A stretch of 64,000 nt of DNA, taken from the NCBI GenBank assembly GCA_013388515.1, contig JACAFC010000094.1:1-64000 (forward strand), read 5' to 3'. Positions within the stretch are counted from its first letter, which is position 1, and each line of letters begins with the position of its first letter. A program made the translations under genes and the position numbers. This DNA comes from Ignavibacteriaceae bacterium (GTDB lineage Bacteria > Bacteroidota > Ignavibacteria > Ignavibacteriales > Ignavibacteriaceae). This document shows positions 55,692-64,000 of the stretch, piece after piece. The notes under the pieces were generated by a model, which did not search any database, was not told the origin of the DNA, and was given only the letters and a program-made list of their open reading frames with translations.

Positions 55692-57749
55692 ATGGAACAA
55701 ACAATCAAAAAATTCTTCTATCCAAAATCAATTTGTATAGCCGGCGCTTCTACAAAAGAGAAAAGCATCGGTTATGAACTTCTAAAGTCAATTAGGAACT
55801 ACGGCTATACCGGTAAACTTTTTCCTGTTAATCCAAAAGCAGATTCGGTGCTTGGATACCAATGCTTTCATTCTATTTCTGAAATTACCGAACAGATTGA
55901 CCTTGCAATTGTTATGGTTCCAAAAGCTTTTGCAGAACAAACTATTGATGAACTTCTTTCCAAGTCAGTTAAGTCAATAATTCTTATCACAGCAGGATTC
56001 AAAGAGGTTGGCAAAGATGGCGAGGCAATGGAAAAACGAATCTTTCAAAAAGTGAAAAACACAGGCGCAAGATTGGTTGGTCCCAATTGCATGGGAGTAA
56101 TATGCACTTTTCAAGACATAAGTTTGAATGCAACATTTGTCGCCGAGAAGCCGGAAATAGGCGAAACCGGTTTTTGCTCGCAAAGCGGCGCCATTGCTGC
56201 AGCAGTTTTAAATTCTTTGAGAGAAACAGATATTCGCTTCGGTCATATGATAAGCGTTGGAAACAAAGCTGACATTTCCGAGAATGATATACTAAAATTT
56301 TGGAATGAAGATGATAGAATTAAAACCATCACATTTTATCTGGAAAGTTTTTCTGACGGTGAATCATTCATCCAATCTTTTATGCAAAACAGCGGCATAA
56401 GAAAACCCGTAATAATTTTAAAGGGAGGAAGAACACAGGCTGGAATTAAAGCAGCGTCTTCTCACACTGGTGCAATGGCTGCAAATGATAAAGTAGTTGA
56501 CTCTATTCTCAATCAGTTTGGAATAATACGTGTTGATGATTTGTCTGAACTCTTCAACACGGCAAAAGGATTTGAAAATTTTCCTTCACCAAAAAGAAAT
56601 CGCATTGCAGTAATCACAAATGCAGGAGGTCCGGCTATTCTTGCCGTTGATTCGCTGGAAAAAGAAGGGCTTGTGCTTGCGGAGTTATCTCAAGAAACAA
56701 AAAGTAAACTAAGAGAGATTGTTCATCCCGAAGGTAGTGTGAACAATCCGATAGATCTTCTTCCCGGCGGTACTGCCGAACAATTTAGAAAGGTGAATGA
56801 GATTGCTGCGTTAGATAAAAATGTTGATGCTGTGGTGACAATTTTTGTGGAACCGGTTATGGTTCCAGCTTTTGAAGTAATTGAAGGAATTAACAGTATC
56901 GCTTCGGAAAAGCCAATCTTCCAAGTTGTAATGCCGCTGCCCGAGTTTTGGGAAAAGTACAGAAAAAATTCTGTTACAAAGAAACCCTTGTTCCGAAATC
57001 CAGAAGACCCGGCAAAAATTATTTCTAATATTCTGTTTTATTCCCGGCAGAAAGACCACCGCACTAGACTTTCCGGTAAAACCTCTAAAGTAAATATCTC
57101 CAATATTTCCGGTTTTATCGATCAATCAAAAATTGAAATGCTTTGTTCGGCTTATGATATTCCTCTAATAAAATCTGTTGTTGTAAAAAAAGATTCATTG
57201 CATCATTCTCAGTTACCAGCTTTTCCCTTGGTTTTAAAAGGGCTGTCCAAAAAAGTTGTTCATAAGTCCGAATTGAATGCAGTTAAACTCAACATTAAAA
57301 ATGAAGATGAATTGATGGAAGCAGCGAAGGAAATTACAAGCAGTTTTGAGCAAAATAATTTTGAAGTAGAAGAATTCCTCATTCAACCATTCATCCAAAC
57401 AAAACACGAGCTTTTGATTGGCGGATTTAGAGATCCTTCCTTCGGGCCAATGATAATGTTTGGCTCCGGCGGAAAATATGTTGAGATTTTTCAGGATACA
57501 TGCATGAAATCTGCTTTTATGTCTGAGGAAGATGCTGACGATATGATCAACTCAACTAAAATTGGAAAAATACTTAAGGGTGTTCGGGGTGAAAAACCAG
57601 CTGATCTTTCGGTACTGAAAAAAATTATTTTGTCATCAGCTCAGATGATGCTTGATAATCCCTTGGTTACTGAGTTTGATTTTAATCCCTTGGTTGTTGA
57701 CAAGGATAATTGCTTTCACATAGTTGATGCCAGGATCAAGGCTGAGTAA
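55692..57749 (+). CDS. ADP-forming acyl-CoA (acetate-CoA) ligase
   Basis: A 685-residue fusion of the ADP-forming synthetase family. An N-terminal CoA-binding domain (FYPKSICIAGASTKEKSIGYELL) leads to two succinyl-CoA-ligase-like domains with the phospho-histidine region ASSHTGAMAAN, and a C-terminal ATP-grasp domain (about 470-685, with LKGLSKKVVHKSELNAV). It would convert an acyl-CoA plus ADP and Pi to an acid plus ATP (and back), as acetyl-CoA synthetase (ADP-forming) does. It starts 71 bp from the divergent decarboxylase gene. Confidence 0.86.
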   Translation: MEQTIKKFFYPKSICIAGASTKEKSIGYELLKSIRNYGYTGKLFPVNPKADSVLGYQCFHSISEITEQIDLAIVMVPKAFAEQTIDELLSKSVKSIILITAGFKEVGKDGEAMEKRIFQKVKNTGARLVGPNCMGVICTFQDISLNATFVAEKPEIGETGFCSQSGAIAAAVLNSLRETDIRFGHMISVGNKADISENDILKFWNEDDRIKTITFYLESFSDGESFIQSFMQNSGIRKPVIILKGGRTQAGIKAASSHTGAMAANDKVVDSILNQFGIIRVDDLSELFNTAKGFENFPSPKRNRIAVITNAGGPAILAVDSLEKEGLVLAELSQETKSKLREIVHPEGSVNNPIDLLPGGTAEQFRKVNEIAALDKNVDAVVTIFVEPVMVPAFEVIEGINSIASEKPIFQVVMPLPEFWEKYRKNSVTKKPLFRNPEDPAKIISNILFYSRQKDHRTRLSGKTSKVNISNISGFIDQSKIEMLCSAYDIPLIKSVVVKKDSLHHSQLPAFPLVLKGLSKKVVHKSELNAVKLNIKNEDELMEAAKEITSSFEQNNFEVEEFLIQPFIQTKHELLIGGFRDPSFGPMIMFGSGGKYVEIFQDTCMKSAFMSEEDADDMINSTKIGKILKGVRGEKPADLSVLKKIILSSAQMMLDNPLVTEFDFNPLVVDKDNCFHIVDARIKAE

Positions 57750-57750
57750 G

Positions 57751-57839
57751 GCAATAGAACACGGATTGAACAGATCAAACAGATAAGAACGGATTTAATC
57801 TGTTTTGATCCGTTGAATCAGTTAAATCCGTGTGCTATT
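57751..57839. repeat. Long imperfect palindrome (ATAGAACACGGAT family)
   Basis: An imperfect palindrome of about 89 bp. It opens with ATAGAACACGGATTGAACAG and closes with CCGTGTGCTAT, the near complement, with an inner pair CAAACAGAT and ATCTGTTTTG. Its outer ends match the palindrome at 18188-18269. It lies between two plus-strand genes, after the acyl-CoA ligase stop. Confidence 0.75.
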
Positions 57840-57909
57840 CATAAAAATTTATTGTTGCTTATTACATTTATTAACACTAAAATATGGCGCCAATCATCAA
57901 GAGGGTTTT

Positions 57910-59124
57910 ATGAAAGATAATTCTTCGTTAACAATTCTCTGTATGTCAAGTTACGAAAAGGGGCAGGAGTTTATGCGCCAATGCAAACGCGAGGGCTGCA
58001 GAGTAATTCTTCTTACTTCTAAAAGTTTAGAAAATGCTGATTGGCCAAGAGAAAGCATCGATGAAATCTTTTACATTCCCGATGTTAACAAAGAATGGAA
58101 TATGCGTGATGTAATTTACGGCGTTAGTTTTTTGTGCCGTACAGAAACTATCGATCGGATTGTTGCTCTTGATGATTACGATGTTGAAAAAGCCGCTTCA
58201 CTAAGAGAACATTTGCGATGCCCCGGAATGGGTGATACAACTGCACGATACTTTCGCGACAAGCTCGCCATGAGAACACGCGCTTATGAAGTCGGGATTC
58301 CAGTACCGGATTTTATTCACGTTTTAAATTATCAGCGAATTAAAGATTACATAAAACGAGTTCCTTTTCCTTATGTTGTAAAACCTCGGCTTCAGGCTGG
58401 AGCGCATGGAATAAAAAAAGTTCAAAATGAACAAGAGCTATGGAACAGACTTGATGAACTTGGTGATGAGCAGTCTTTCTTTTTGATTGAAAGATTTGTG
58501 CCCGGAACAATCTATCATGTTGATTCTATCATTTCAGAAAATGAAGTTGTCTTCGCTATTGCAAGTCAATATGGTAAACCCCCAATGGAAGTTGCTCACG
58601 AAGGAAGGGTTTTTACAAGTTCAACTGTGCTTCGTGGTTCAAATGATGAAAAAGCTCTGCATGAAATAAATAAGAAAGTTCTGCATGCACTTGGGCTTTT
58701 ACGTGGTGTTTCCCACAGTGAGTTTATTAAAGCTGATTCTGATGGAAAGTTTTATTTTCTCGAAACGTCTGCTAGAGTTGGCGGTGCAAACTTAGCCGAA
58801 TTGGTTGAAGCTGCTTCCGGAATAAATCTTTGGGCTGAGTGGGCTAAAATTGAAATTGGACAAGGTAAAAGAAACTACGAACTACCAACCATAAGAAAAG
58901 ATTATGCTGGTATAATAACATCACTCGCGAAACAAGAATGGCCAGACCTTTCTGCTTATAATGATCCTGAGGTTGTTTGGAAAATGAAGAAGAAATATCA
59001 TGCTGGATTAATTGTCTCGTCACCAAGTTATGAGCGAGTTCAGTCTTTGGTTGAGAATTACACTCAACGATACTATCGGGACTTTTTTACTTCACAGCCA
59101 TTACCGGATAAGCCAACAGCGTGA
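57910..59124 (+). CDS. ATP-grasp family ligase
   Basis: A 404-residue protein. Start at ATG 57910, with GAGGG just upstream; an earlier start at 57832 lies in the palindrome. The ATP-grasp fold is seen in PYVVKPRLQAGAHGIKKV, FLIERFVPGTIYHVDSII and FLETSARVGGANLAELV, which contains the metal-binding Glu and Asn region. Such enzymes join a carboxyl group to an amine or thiol using ATP. The substrate cannot be told. Confidence 0.82.
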   Translation: MKDNSSLTILCMSSYEKGQEFMRQCKREGCRVILLTSKSLENADWPRESIDEIFYIPDVNKEWNMRDVIYGVSFLCRTETIDRIVALDDYDVEKAASLREHLRCPGMGDTTARYFRDKLAMRTRAYEVGIPVPDFIHVLNYQRIKDYIKRVPFPYVVKPRLQAGAHGIKKVQNEQELWNRLDELGDEQSFFLIERFVPGTIYHVDSIISENEVVFAIASQYGKPPMEVAHEGRVFTSSTVLRGSNDEKALHEINKKVLHALGLLRGVSHSEFIKADSDGKFYFLETSARVGGANLAELVEAASGINLWAEWAKIEIGQGKRNYELPTIRKDYAGIITSLAKQEWPDLSAYNDPEVVWKMKKKYHAGLIVSSPSYERVQSLVENYTQRYYRDFFTSQPLPDKPTA

Positions 59125-59132
59125 GACGGCTT

Positions 59133-59399
59133 CTAATTAAGTCTTTCAATAAGCTCTTCAATTTGAGGAATCAGCTCTGGGATAGATGTCTTAGCTGCGT
59201 TCCATACTGCGGCAAATTCCGTCCCAAAGTATGAATGAATCAATATATCCCTCATTCCCGCCATTTCTTTCCAAGGAATTTTTGAATTTAGCTTAGATAT
59301 TTCCGGAGGTATTTTCTTTGCTGCTTCTCCAATTATTTCAAGCTTTTTTATCACAGCGCTTACGGTTTTGTCATCATCACAAAATTTTTCGAAATTCAT
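59133..59399 (-). CDS. HepT-like HEPN toxin, N-terminally truncated by a start-codon lesion
   Basis: The visible 88-residue frame has the HEPN motif RDILIHSY, i.e. R-x4-H-x-Y (Arg50, His55, Tyr57), the RNase and AMPylation site of HepT toxins. HepT proteins normally begin about 22 residues earlier. The upstream codons in the same frame do encode that segment (DYKLYLKDILNASNAI, to 59465) but have no start codon. The ATG that overlaps the antitoxin stop (TTATGAGAC, 59463-59470) is two bases out of frame, as if one GA were lost. The gene is probably disrupted, unless translation starts atypically. The start at 59399 lacks a suitably spaced ribosome-binding site. Confidence 0.7.
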   Translation of the reverse strand: MNFEKFCDDDKTVSAVIKKLEIIGEAAKKIPPEISKLNSKIPWKEMAGMRDILIHSYFGTEFAAVWNAAKTSIPELIPQIEELIERLN

Positions 59400-59465
59400 T
59401 CCCTCAACAAATTTTAGAATTGCATTCGAAGCGTTTAAAATATCTTTAAGATATAACTTATAGTC

Positions 59466-59756
59466 TCATAAGTAGATCAATTCGTTCATTATTTGTGACT
59501 CTATTTCCTTTCGTAATGCAGAAGTTGTAACAATATCCACTCTTTTATTTAATTTCTCCTCCAGAAATACCTTTAAGCCGCCAAGAACAAAAATTGAAAT
59601 ATTTTCTTCTTTTTCAATTAGTAAATCAACATCACTCGTTTCATTTTGGTCGCCGCGTGCATAAGACCCAAATAGGCCCACAATTCTTCCTCTAAACTTT
59701 TGTCGAGTTTCCTCGTTCAAGGTCTTAAGGATTTTAATTAGTTCTGATCTGCTCAT
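59466..59756 (-). CDS. MntA-type nucleotidyltransferase antitoxin
   Basis: A 96-residue minimal nucleotidyltransferase. The GSx10DxD motif is complete: GSYARGDQNETSDVD, with Gly30-Ser31 and Asp42, Asp44. In MntA-HepT modules this enzyme AMPylates the HepT toxin on the tyrosine of its RX4HXY motif. It precedes the HepT remnant, as in functional modules. The reading frame itself looks intact. Confidence 0.88.
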   Translation of the reverse strand: MSRSELIKILKTLNEETRQKFRGRIVGLFGSYARGDQNETSDVDLLIEKEENISIFVLGGLKVFLEEKLNKRVDIVTTSALRKEIESQIMNELIYL

Positions 59757-59914
59757 TTTTATTATCCAATATTTTTGCTGTAATAAAAATACTGATTTTG
59801 TTTGCTTCTCTTCAATGTATGAAAACAGATGTTTAATGTTTTAATAAAGCAGCTTTAAATTGATTTGTTTATGCTTAACAAATGATGATAAATCACCATT
59901 TTGCCCTTCTGCGT

Positions 59915-60706
59915 CTAATCAAAATACGGACGTTTGTAGTTTTGTCCATTTGGAAATTCTTCAATGAACATTTTTCTTACCATTTTTACTGTGGACAAGA
60001 ACAGTTTTGTTTCTTCTGTAAATTCATTTCCGAGTGTAAGTATCTCTTTCAATGCGGTAATACTTTTCTCAATTCCTAAGTATACAATACGTGAACTCAC
60101 GTTAAGCATTTCTTCATTAATTTCACGTAGATTTTTCTCTTTGGCTTTTTCAAGTTGTAGTTTCTCCCAAAAGCACATTCTAATCTTAACAGCAGCTTGA
60201 GGTAAGTACCATTCAAGGATTTGCAATTTTTTAATAATTGGATTAGCGACGTCATTTATTTCAATCTCTTGAGGAAACCTCTTTTTTGCTAGTTCACAGT
60301 AGGCTTCAAGTTCTTTGAGCATTTCTTCGGCAAGATGAATTAGTGGATTAAGTTCTCTCCTCTTGTCGTTTTGATTAGTGCCGTTACCATCGAATAAATT
60401 ATCAAACTCATCATCATCTTCTCCTCCGAATTCAAGTTCATCGTCATCTTCTGAATAATCGTAGGAGTTTTCCATATCAGAGTTTTGATTAAATATTTTT
60501 TCCGCATCTTGCAGTTCATCAGCTAATACTTTCGAAAAATGTTCATCGTCGGTGATATTTTCATCCTTAAGAAGATATTTTATTTCCCTTTCGGCTTCTT
60601 GCTTGAACAGCAAACAACGGTTTGTATATTGACACTCTTCGCACCACCTGTCGCAATAATTATAAATTCCAAAAATGTTTTCGTGCATAAAATTTAATTC
60701 ACTCAT
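59915..60706 (-). CDS. Uncharacterised protein with N-terminal Cys cluster
   Basis: A 263-residue soluble protein. Near residue 18 the sequence CDRWCEECQYTNRC places four cysteines in about 14 residues, which fits a zinc or iron-sulfur site. An acidic, Asp/Glu-rich region follows (about 80-115), then helical, Lys/Glu-rich sequence with a C-terminal NGQNYKRPYFD. No family recognised. Its ATG overlaps the stop of the upstream 76-residue cysteine-containing gene, so the two are likely translated together. Confidence 0.55.
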   Translation of the reverse strand: MSELNFMHENIFGIYNYCDRWCEECQYTNRCLLFKQEAEREIKYLLKDENITDDEHFSKVLADELQDAEKIFNQNSDMENSYDYSEDDDELEFGGEDDDEFDNLFDGNGTNQNDKRRELNPLIHLAEEMLKELEAYCELAKKRFPQEIEINDVANPIIKKLQILEWYLPQAAVKIRMCFWEKLQLEKAKEKNLREINEEMLNVSSRIVYLGIEKSITALKEILTLGNEFTEETKLFLSTVKMVRKMFIEEFPNGQNYKRPYFD

Positions 60707-60933
60707 TGTTTCCTTTCTTTCGGTTCAAATGCATAGCATTCAAAATGCTTCTCGTTTCGCTGATCATATCTGGTCATATTGCACAAAATATTTTCTTCGG
60801 GATCAACTTCGTCGTCTAACTTACATAGCAAACATAACCCCGGCTTGGGAATTGAGTGTGGATTGACAGGGGTACCGTCATCATCAAATATTCCACCATT
60901 AGCAAAAATGTCTTCGTTCATGGTTGTTTTCAA
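60703..60933 (-). CDS. Small Cys-motif protein, unknown
   Basis: A 76-residue protein with cysteines at CLLC, NILC and HFEC, four in all, a possible metal site. It also has an acidic linker with DDDGTPVNP. Its stop overlaps the start of the larger cysteine-motif gene by 4 bp. It starts 12 bp after the end of the Nudix gene on the same strand. The order Nudix, small Cys protein, larger Cys protein looks like one operon. I do not recognise it from known families. Confidence 0.55.
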   Translation of the reverse strand: MKTTMNEDIFANGGIFDDDGTPVNPHSIPKPGLCLLCKLDDEVDPEENILCNMTRYDQRNEKHFECYAFEPKERKQ

Positions 60934-60945
60934 TTCTAAATAATT

Positions 60946-61410
60946 TTAATAAAAATGGACATCATAATTTTTCATTTTGCCGCCTTCATACACAAACTTT
61001 GCACTGAAAAACTTATCCTGAAAAAGCCACTCAAGAAATATTTTATCTCCATCCCATAAATTAAGTTCGGTGAGTTTATCGTTAGGAATCCATTCAAGAT
61101 TCCCTTCAAGAGAATCAATCAGATTGCCCGAAAATTCCTCGGCTGTAAAAATAAAAACATGCCAATCTTCTTTTCCATCAAAATTTGGAAACGAAATAAA
61201 ACCATGCATTCTTGGGTTAGTTATAGTTAATCCAGCTTCTTCTTTTACCTCACGAATCACGCAATCTTCCGGGCTCTCGCCCTCATCAAATTTTCCGCCC
61301 AAACCATTCCACTTTCCCTCGTGGTAATCATTTTCCTTTTTAACTCGGTGTATCATTAATGTTTTTTTTGATTTATTATCCATTACATAACAAAGCGTTG
61401 CTAATTTCAT
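60946..61410 (-). CDS. Nudix hydrolase (MutT-like)
   Basis: A 154-residue Nudix protein. The Nudix box is complete in GGKFDEGESPEDCVIREVKEEAGL (G-x5-E-x7-REVKEEAGL), preceded by KWNGLGG. Typical of enzymes that hydrolyse oxidised nucleoside triphosphates such as 8-oxo-dGTP, although Nudix substrate ranges vary. First gene of the probable operon with the two cysteine-motif genes. Confidence 0.9.
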   Translation of the reverse strand: MKLATLCYVMDNKSKKTLMIHRVKKENDYHEGKWNGLGGKFDEGESPEDCVIREVKEEAGLTITNPRMHGFISFPNFDGKEDWHVFIFTAEEFSGNLIDSLEGNLEWIPNDKLTELNLWDGDKIFLEWLFQDKFFSAKFVYEGGKMKNYDVHFY

Positions 61411-61617
61411 ATGGTTTGACTTTAAAATTTGGAGTTGTTTCTGTTGATTTACTAATTTATGTTTTGGCTGAAACTTGATTAGTTATATGTAAATATAGCC
61501 AATAAATTATTTTATCATTCAATTAATTTTTTGTATTTGGCTTATTGTTACTTACTTTTATATTTGAGTAGTTGATATATTTTCTTAGGATAAAAATCAA
61601 AAGGAGACTAAAACAAA

Positions 61618-61905
61618 ATGTCCGAACTTAGTAATGAATTGCAAGAGACTGTTAGGGTTAATGATGAACAGTTTAAGGAATTGATTACCCAAAACTCTTT
61701 ATGGCCAGAAGATTATCAATCAAAAACTAAGTTGGCTTCAGATTACGAGGACGAGGATGACATTGATGATGATTTTGATGAAGAGGAAGATGAGGATTTG
61801 TTTGACGAGGATGATTTAGAGGAAGAAGGCTACGAAGAAGATTTTGATTTTGATGATGAGGAGGAGGAGGAAGACGATGAAGAAGATTTTGGAAAATATA
61901 ACTAG
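61618..61905 (+). CDS. Highly acidic small protein
   Basis: A 95-residue protein with an ordinary helical N-terminus (MSELSNELQETVRV) followed from about residue 42 to the end by an almost pure Asp/Glu tail. AAGGAG precedes the ATG by ten bases, which supports expression. The gene ends (TAG 61903-61905) exactly where the convergent rfaD gene ends. I cannot name it. The acidic tail resembles those of chaperone-like or RNA-polymerase-associated proteins by charge only. Confidence 0.6.
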   Translation: MSELSNELQETVRVNDEQFKELITQNSLWPEDYQSKTKLASDYEDEDDIDDDFDEEEDEDLFDEDDLEEEGYEEDFDFDDEEEEEDDEEDFGKYN

Positions 61906-62880
61906 TTAATTCACACCAAAATACTTTTCCTTCAACAGATAATTCTTAACATAGTCGGTTACACCTTCCTCTAAGGTTTGCAAGGCTTTGGTGCAGCCGG
62001 CTTTCTTTATTTTATCCATTCTTGCTTCTGTAAAATATTGGTATTTGTGTTCAAGGTGTTTGGGCATTTCGATGTAATTTATATTTACCGGTTTATCCAA
62101 AGCATTAAACAAGGCTGTCACCAAATCATTCCATGTTCTTGCCTTTCCTGAGCCTATGTTGAACAGCCCGTTCTTATCTTTATTTTTTAAAAACCAAAGC
62201 GTCATATCAACAGCATCTTTAACATAGATGAAGTCGCGCTTTTGTTCGCCATCTTTATAATTTGGATTTTTAGACTTAAACAGCCGAACAAATCCTTCCT
62301 GCTGAATTTGCTCAAACGCTTTGTGCACAACACTTCGCATATCGCCCTTGTGATATTCATTTGGTCCATAAACGTTGAAGTACTTAAGCCCGACTATACA
62401 GTGCATGATGTTTTGTTTAATTGCCCACAAGTCAAACATATGCTTTGAGTAGCCGTACATATTAAGCGGCTGCAATTTTGATAAGCCGCTTTCGTCATCA
62501 TCAAAACCTCTGCTGCCATCGCCATATGTTGCACCCGATGAGGCATAAATAAATCTTACTTTATTTGCGATTGAAAACTGAGCAAGCTTTTTTGTGTATT
62601 CGTAATTGTTCTTTATGAGATGATCTGCATCTTTTTCGGTAGTTGATGAGTTTGCTCCCATGTGAATGATTGCATCGAAACTGTATTTAAGTCCCTTATC
62701 AAGACTTGCTATGAAGTCGTTCTTGTTTATAAAATCAACATACTTCAAACCAACAAGGTTCTTCCACTTATCGTCCTGACCAAGTTCATCAACAACAACA
62801 ATATTGTTTTCTCCCAAGGTATTTAGCCGCCAAATTATAGCGCTTCCAATAAAACCTGCACCGCCAGTTACTGCAATCAT
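61906..62880 (-). CDS. rfaD: ADP-glycero-manno-heptose 6-epimerase
   Basis: A 324-residue short-chain dehydrogenase/epimerase. The NAD(P)-binding GGAGFIGS is at the start, the catalytic YxxxK in YGYSKHMFD, and the sequence KYFNVYGPNEYHKGDMRSVVHKAF matches the RfaD/HldD signature. It makes the ADP-L-glycero-D-manno-heptose used by heptosyltransferases for lipopolysaccharide. The glycosyltransferase 9 gene at 26692-27756 would be a consumer. Convergent with the acidic protein gene, with adjacent stop codons. Confidence 0.92.
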   Translation of the reverse strand: MIAVTGGAGFIGSAIIWRLNTLGENNIVVVDELGQDDKWKNLVGLKYVDFINKNDFIASLDKGLKYSFDAIIHMGANSSTTEKDADHLIKNNYEYTKKLAQFSIANKVRFIYASSGATYGDGSRGFDDDESGLSKLQPLNMYGYSKHMFDLWAIKQNIMHCIVGLKYFNVYGPNEYHKGDMRSVVHKAFEQIQQEGFVRLFKSKNPNYKDGEQKRDFIYVKDAVDMTLWFLKNKDKNGLFNIGSGKARTWNDLVTALFNALDKPVNINYIEMPKHLEHKYQYFTEARMDKIKKAGCTKALQTLEEGVTDYVKNYLLKEKYFGVN

Positions 62881-62975
62881 ATATCACTCGAATAATTTTT
62901 TACTGAAACTAAATTAATTATATTTGATTGTGATTCAAATACTGTAAACATTATTATAAACCAAACTAAGGCGAA

Positions 62976-64000
62976 ATGAACTATAAACTTGCTGAGTTGA
63001 CTGATATCCTAAGAAGAAGAATTCTTGTGCTTGATGGCGCGATGGGCTCCATGATTCAGCGTTATAAACTATCCGAGATTGACTTTCGAGGAGAGAGATT
63101 TAAAAATCATTCTCAGGATTTAAGGGGGAATAACGATCTTTTAAACATTACCAAACCCGAAGTTATAAAAGAAATACACTGCGCCTACTTAGAGGCTGGC
63201 GCAGATATAATTGAAACTAACACGTTTAGTGCTAATGCAATATCACAGGCAGATTACAAACTTGAACACCTTGCTTACGAAATGAACCTTGAAGCAGCTA
63301 AGATTGCAAAAGAAGCTGCTGTTGAGTTCACAAAACAGAATCCTGATAAGCCGCGTTTTGTTGCTGGCGCTCTTGGCCCAACTAACAGATCCGCATCTTT
63401 ATCACCCGATGTTAATGATCCTGGCTACCGAGCGGTTAATTTTGATAAACTTGTTGAAGCGTATAGCGAGCAGGCAAAAGGATTGATTGATGGTGGTGCA
63501 GATATTCTTTTGGTTGAAACTATTTTTGATACCCTCAATGCTAAAGCAGCTATTTATGCTATTCAAGAATACTGCGACAAAAATAATTTAAACATTCCCG
63601 TAATGATTTCTGGAACAATAGTTGACCAGAGCGGCAGAACTTTGTCCGGACAAACAACCGAAGCATTTTGGATTTCAGTTTCTCACACAAAAAATCTTTT
63701 AAGTGTTGGATTAAATTGCGCTCTTGGTGCAAAGCAAATGCGGCCATTTATTGAAGAGCTCTCCAGTATCGCTCCCGTTTTTGTAAGCATTTATCCAAAC
63801 GCCGGGCTTCCGAATGAAATGGGTGAATACGATGAAACTGCCGATTCGATGTCCAATATTCTAAATGAATTTGGTGAGAGCGGTTTTTTCAATATTGTAG
63901 GAGGCTGCTGCGGAACTGCTCCAGATCATATAAAAGCAATTTCTAAAATTGCTGAGAAAATACAACCGCGCAAAGTACCATCTGTTGAACCATTTTTACG
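62976..64000 (+). CDS. metH: Cobalamin-dependent methionine synthase, N-terminal part (3' end off window)
   Basis: The frame is open from ATG 62976-62978 to the window end, about 341 codons. It shows the homocysteine-binding domain: LVLDGAMGSMIQRY near residue 17, ADIIETNTFSAN, VGLNCALGA and GGCCGTAPDH with the zinc-binding cysteines. MetH transfers a methyl group from methyltetrahydrofolate to homocysteine through cobalamin. The downstream folate and cobalamin domains lie outside the window. I see no riboswitch in the 95 bp before it. Confidence 0.95.
   Translation, partial: MNYKLAELTDILRRRILVLDGAMGSMIQRYKLSEIDFRGERFKNHSQDLRGNNDLLNITKPEVIKEIHCAYLEAGADIIETNTFSANAISQADYKLEHLAYEMNLEAAKIAKEAAVEFTKQNPDKPRFVAGALGPTNRSASLSPDVNDPGYRAVNFDKLVEAYSEQAKGLIDGGADILLVETIFDTLNAKAAIYAIQEYCDKNNLNIPVMISGTIVDQSGRTLSGQTTEAFWISVSHTKNLLSVGLNCALGAKQMRPFIEELSSIAPVFVSIYPNAGLPNEMGEYDETADSMSNILNEFGESGFFNIVGGCCGTAPDHIKAISKIAEKIQPRKVPSVEPFL

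Noticed and set aside
1-64000. CRISPR array, integrase, transposase or phage genes
   Set aside because: No regularly spaced repeats and no such reading frames were seen on either strand.

Overview
The window looks like chromosome from a free-living Bacteroidota/Chlorobiota-group bacterium, most likely of the class Ignavibacteria. This is inferred from the sequence alone. Two large exported proteins end in the YPNPFNP type IX secretion tail typical of that class. AT-rich coding DNA, many small outer-membrane lipoproteins, a DUF2723 membrane protein and a transaldolase/glucose-6-phosphate isomerase fusion fit the same picture. I found no rRNA, tRNA, CRISPR array, phage or canonical insertion sequence. 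Most of the window is ordinary chromosome with a few scars.

Layout. 1-11.6 kb: exported and lipoprotein genes on the minus strand (an HExxH metalloprotease cut by the window edge, a propeller-like lipoprotein, a beta-CASP nuclease, and a type IX-secreted beta-helix protein with one in-frame stop). 11.9-19.3 kb: CBS protein, transaldolase-isomerase fusion, a DUF4143 ATPase lying between two copies of the 3' end of lhgO, lhgO, a LOG-family protein and a thioesterase. 19.3-26.4 kb: a cytochrome bd locus (Rrf2 regulator, cydA, cydB, PsiE-like protein, cydD, cydC). 26.7-31.8 kb: glycosyltransferase 9, DUF2723 protein, a small charged protein and a pseudouridine synthase. 32-36.7 kb: four exported proteins on the plus strand, three of them a tight operon (lipoprotein; barrel plus transglutaminase-like protein; FecR/TPR protein). 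36.7-46.5 kb: amidohydrolase, rhomboid protease, PAP2 phosphatase, cytochrome c, small membrane proteins, an MFS transporter, a DUF4139 protein and a broken GlsB/YeaQ gene. 46.9-59.1 kb: trpB2, alpha-amylase, AlkD-like protein, dodecin, esterase, a second MFS transporter, a PLP decarboxylase with one in-frame stop, an ADP-forming acyl-CoA synthetase and an ATP-grasp protein. 59.1-64 kb: an MntA/HepT toxin-antitoxin pair whose HepT start is damaged, an uncharacterised pair of cysteine-motif proteins behind a Nudix hydrolase, a very acidic small protein, the heptose epimerase rfaD, and the beginning of metH.

Themes. The cyd locus is a self-contained unit: oxidase subunits plus the exporter needed to assemble them, under a probable Fe-S regulator. 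rfaD and the glycosyltransferase 9 gene point to heptose-containing lipopolysaccharide. Three genes carry exactly one nonsense codon in an otherwise open frame. TAG and TAA are ordinary terminators elsewhere in the window, so recent inactivation or sequence error is more likely than recoding. The most unusual items are the ATPase between duplicated lhgO ends, the exported three-gene operon, the two-base loss at the HepT start, and the cysteine-motif pair.
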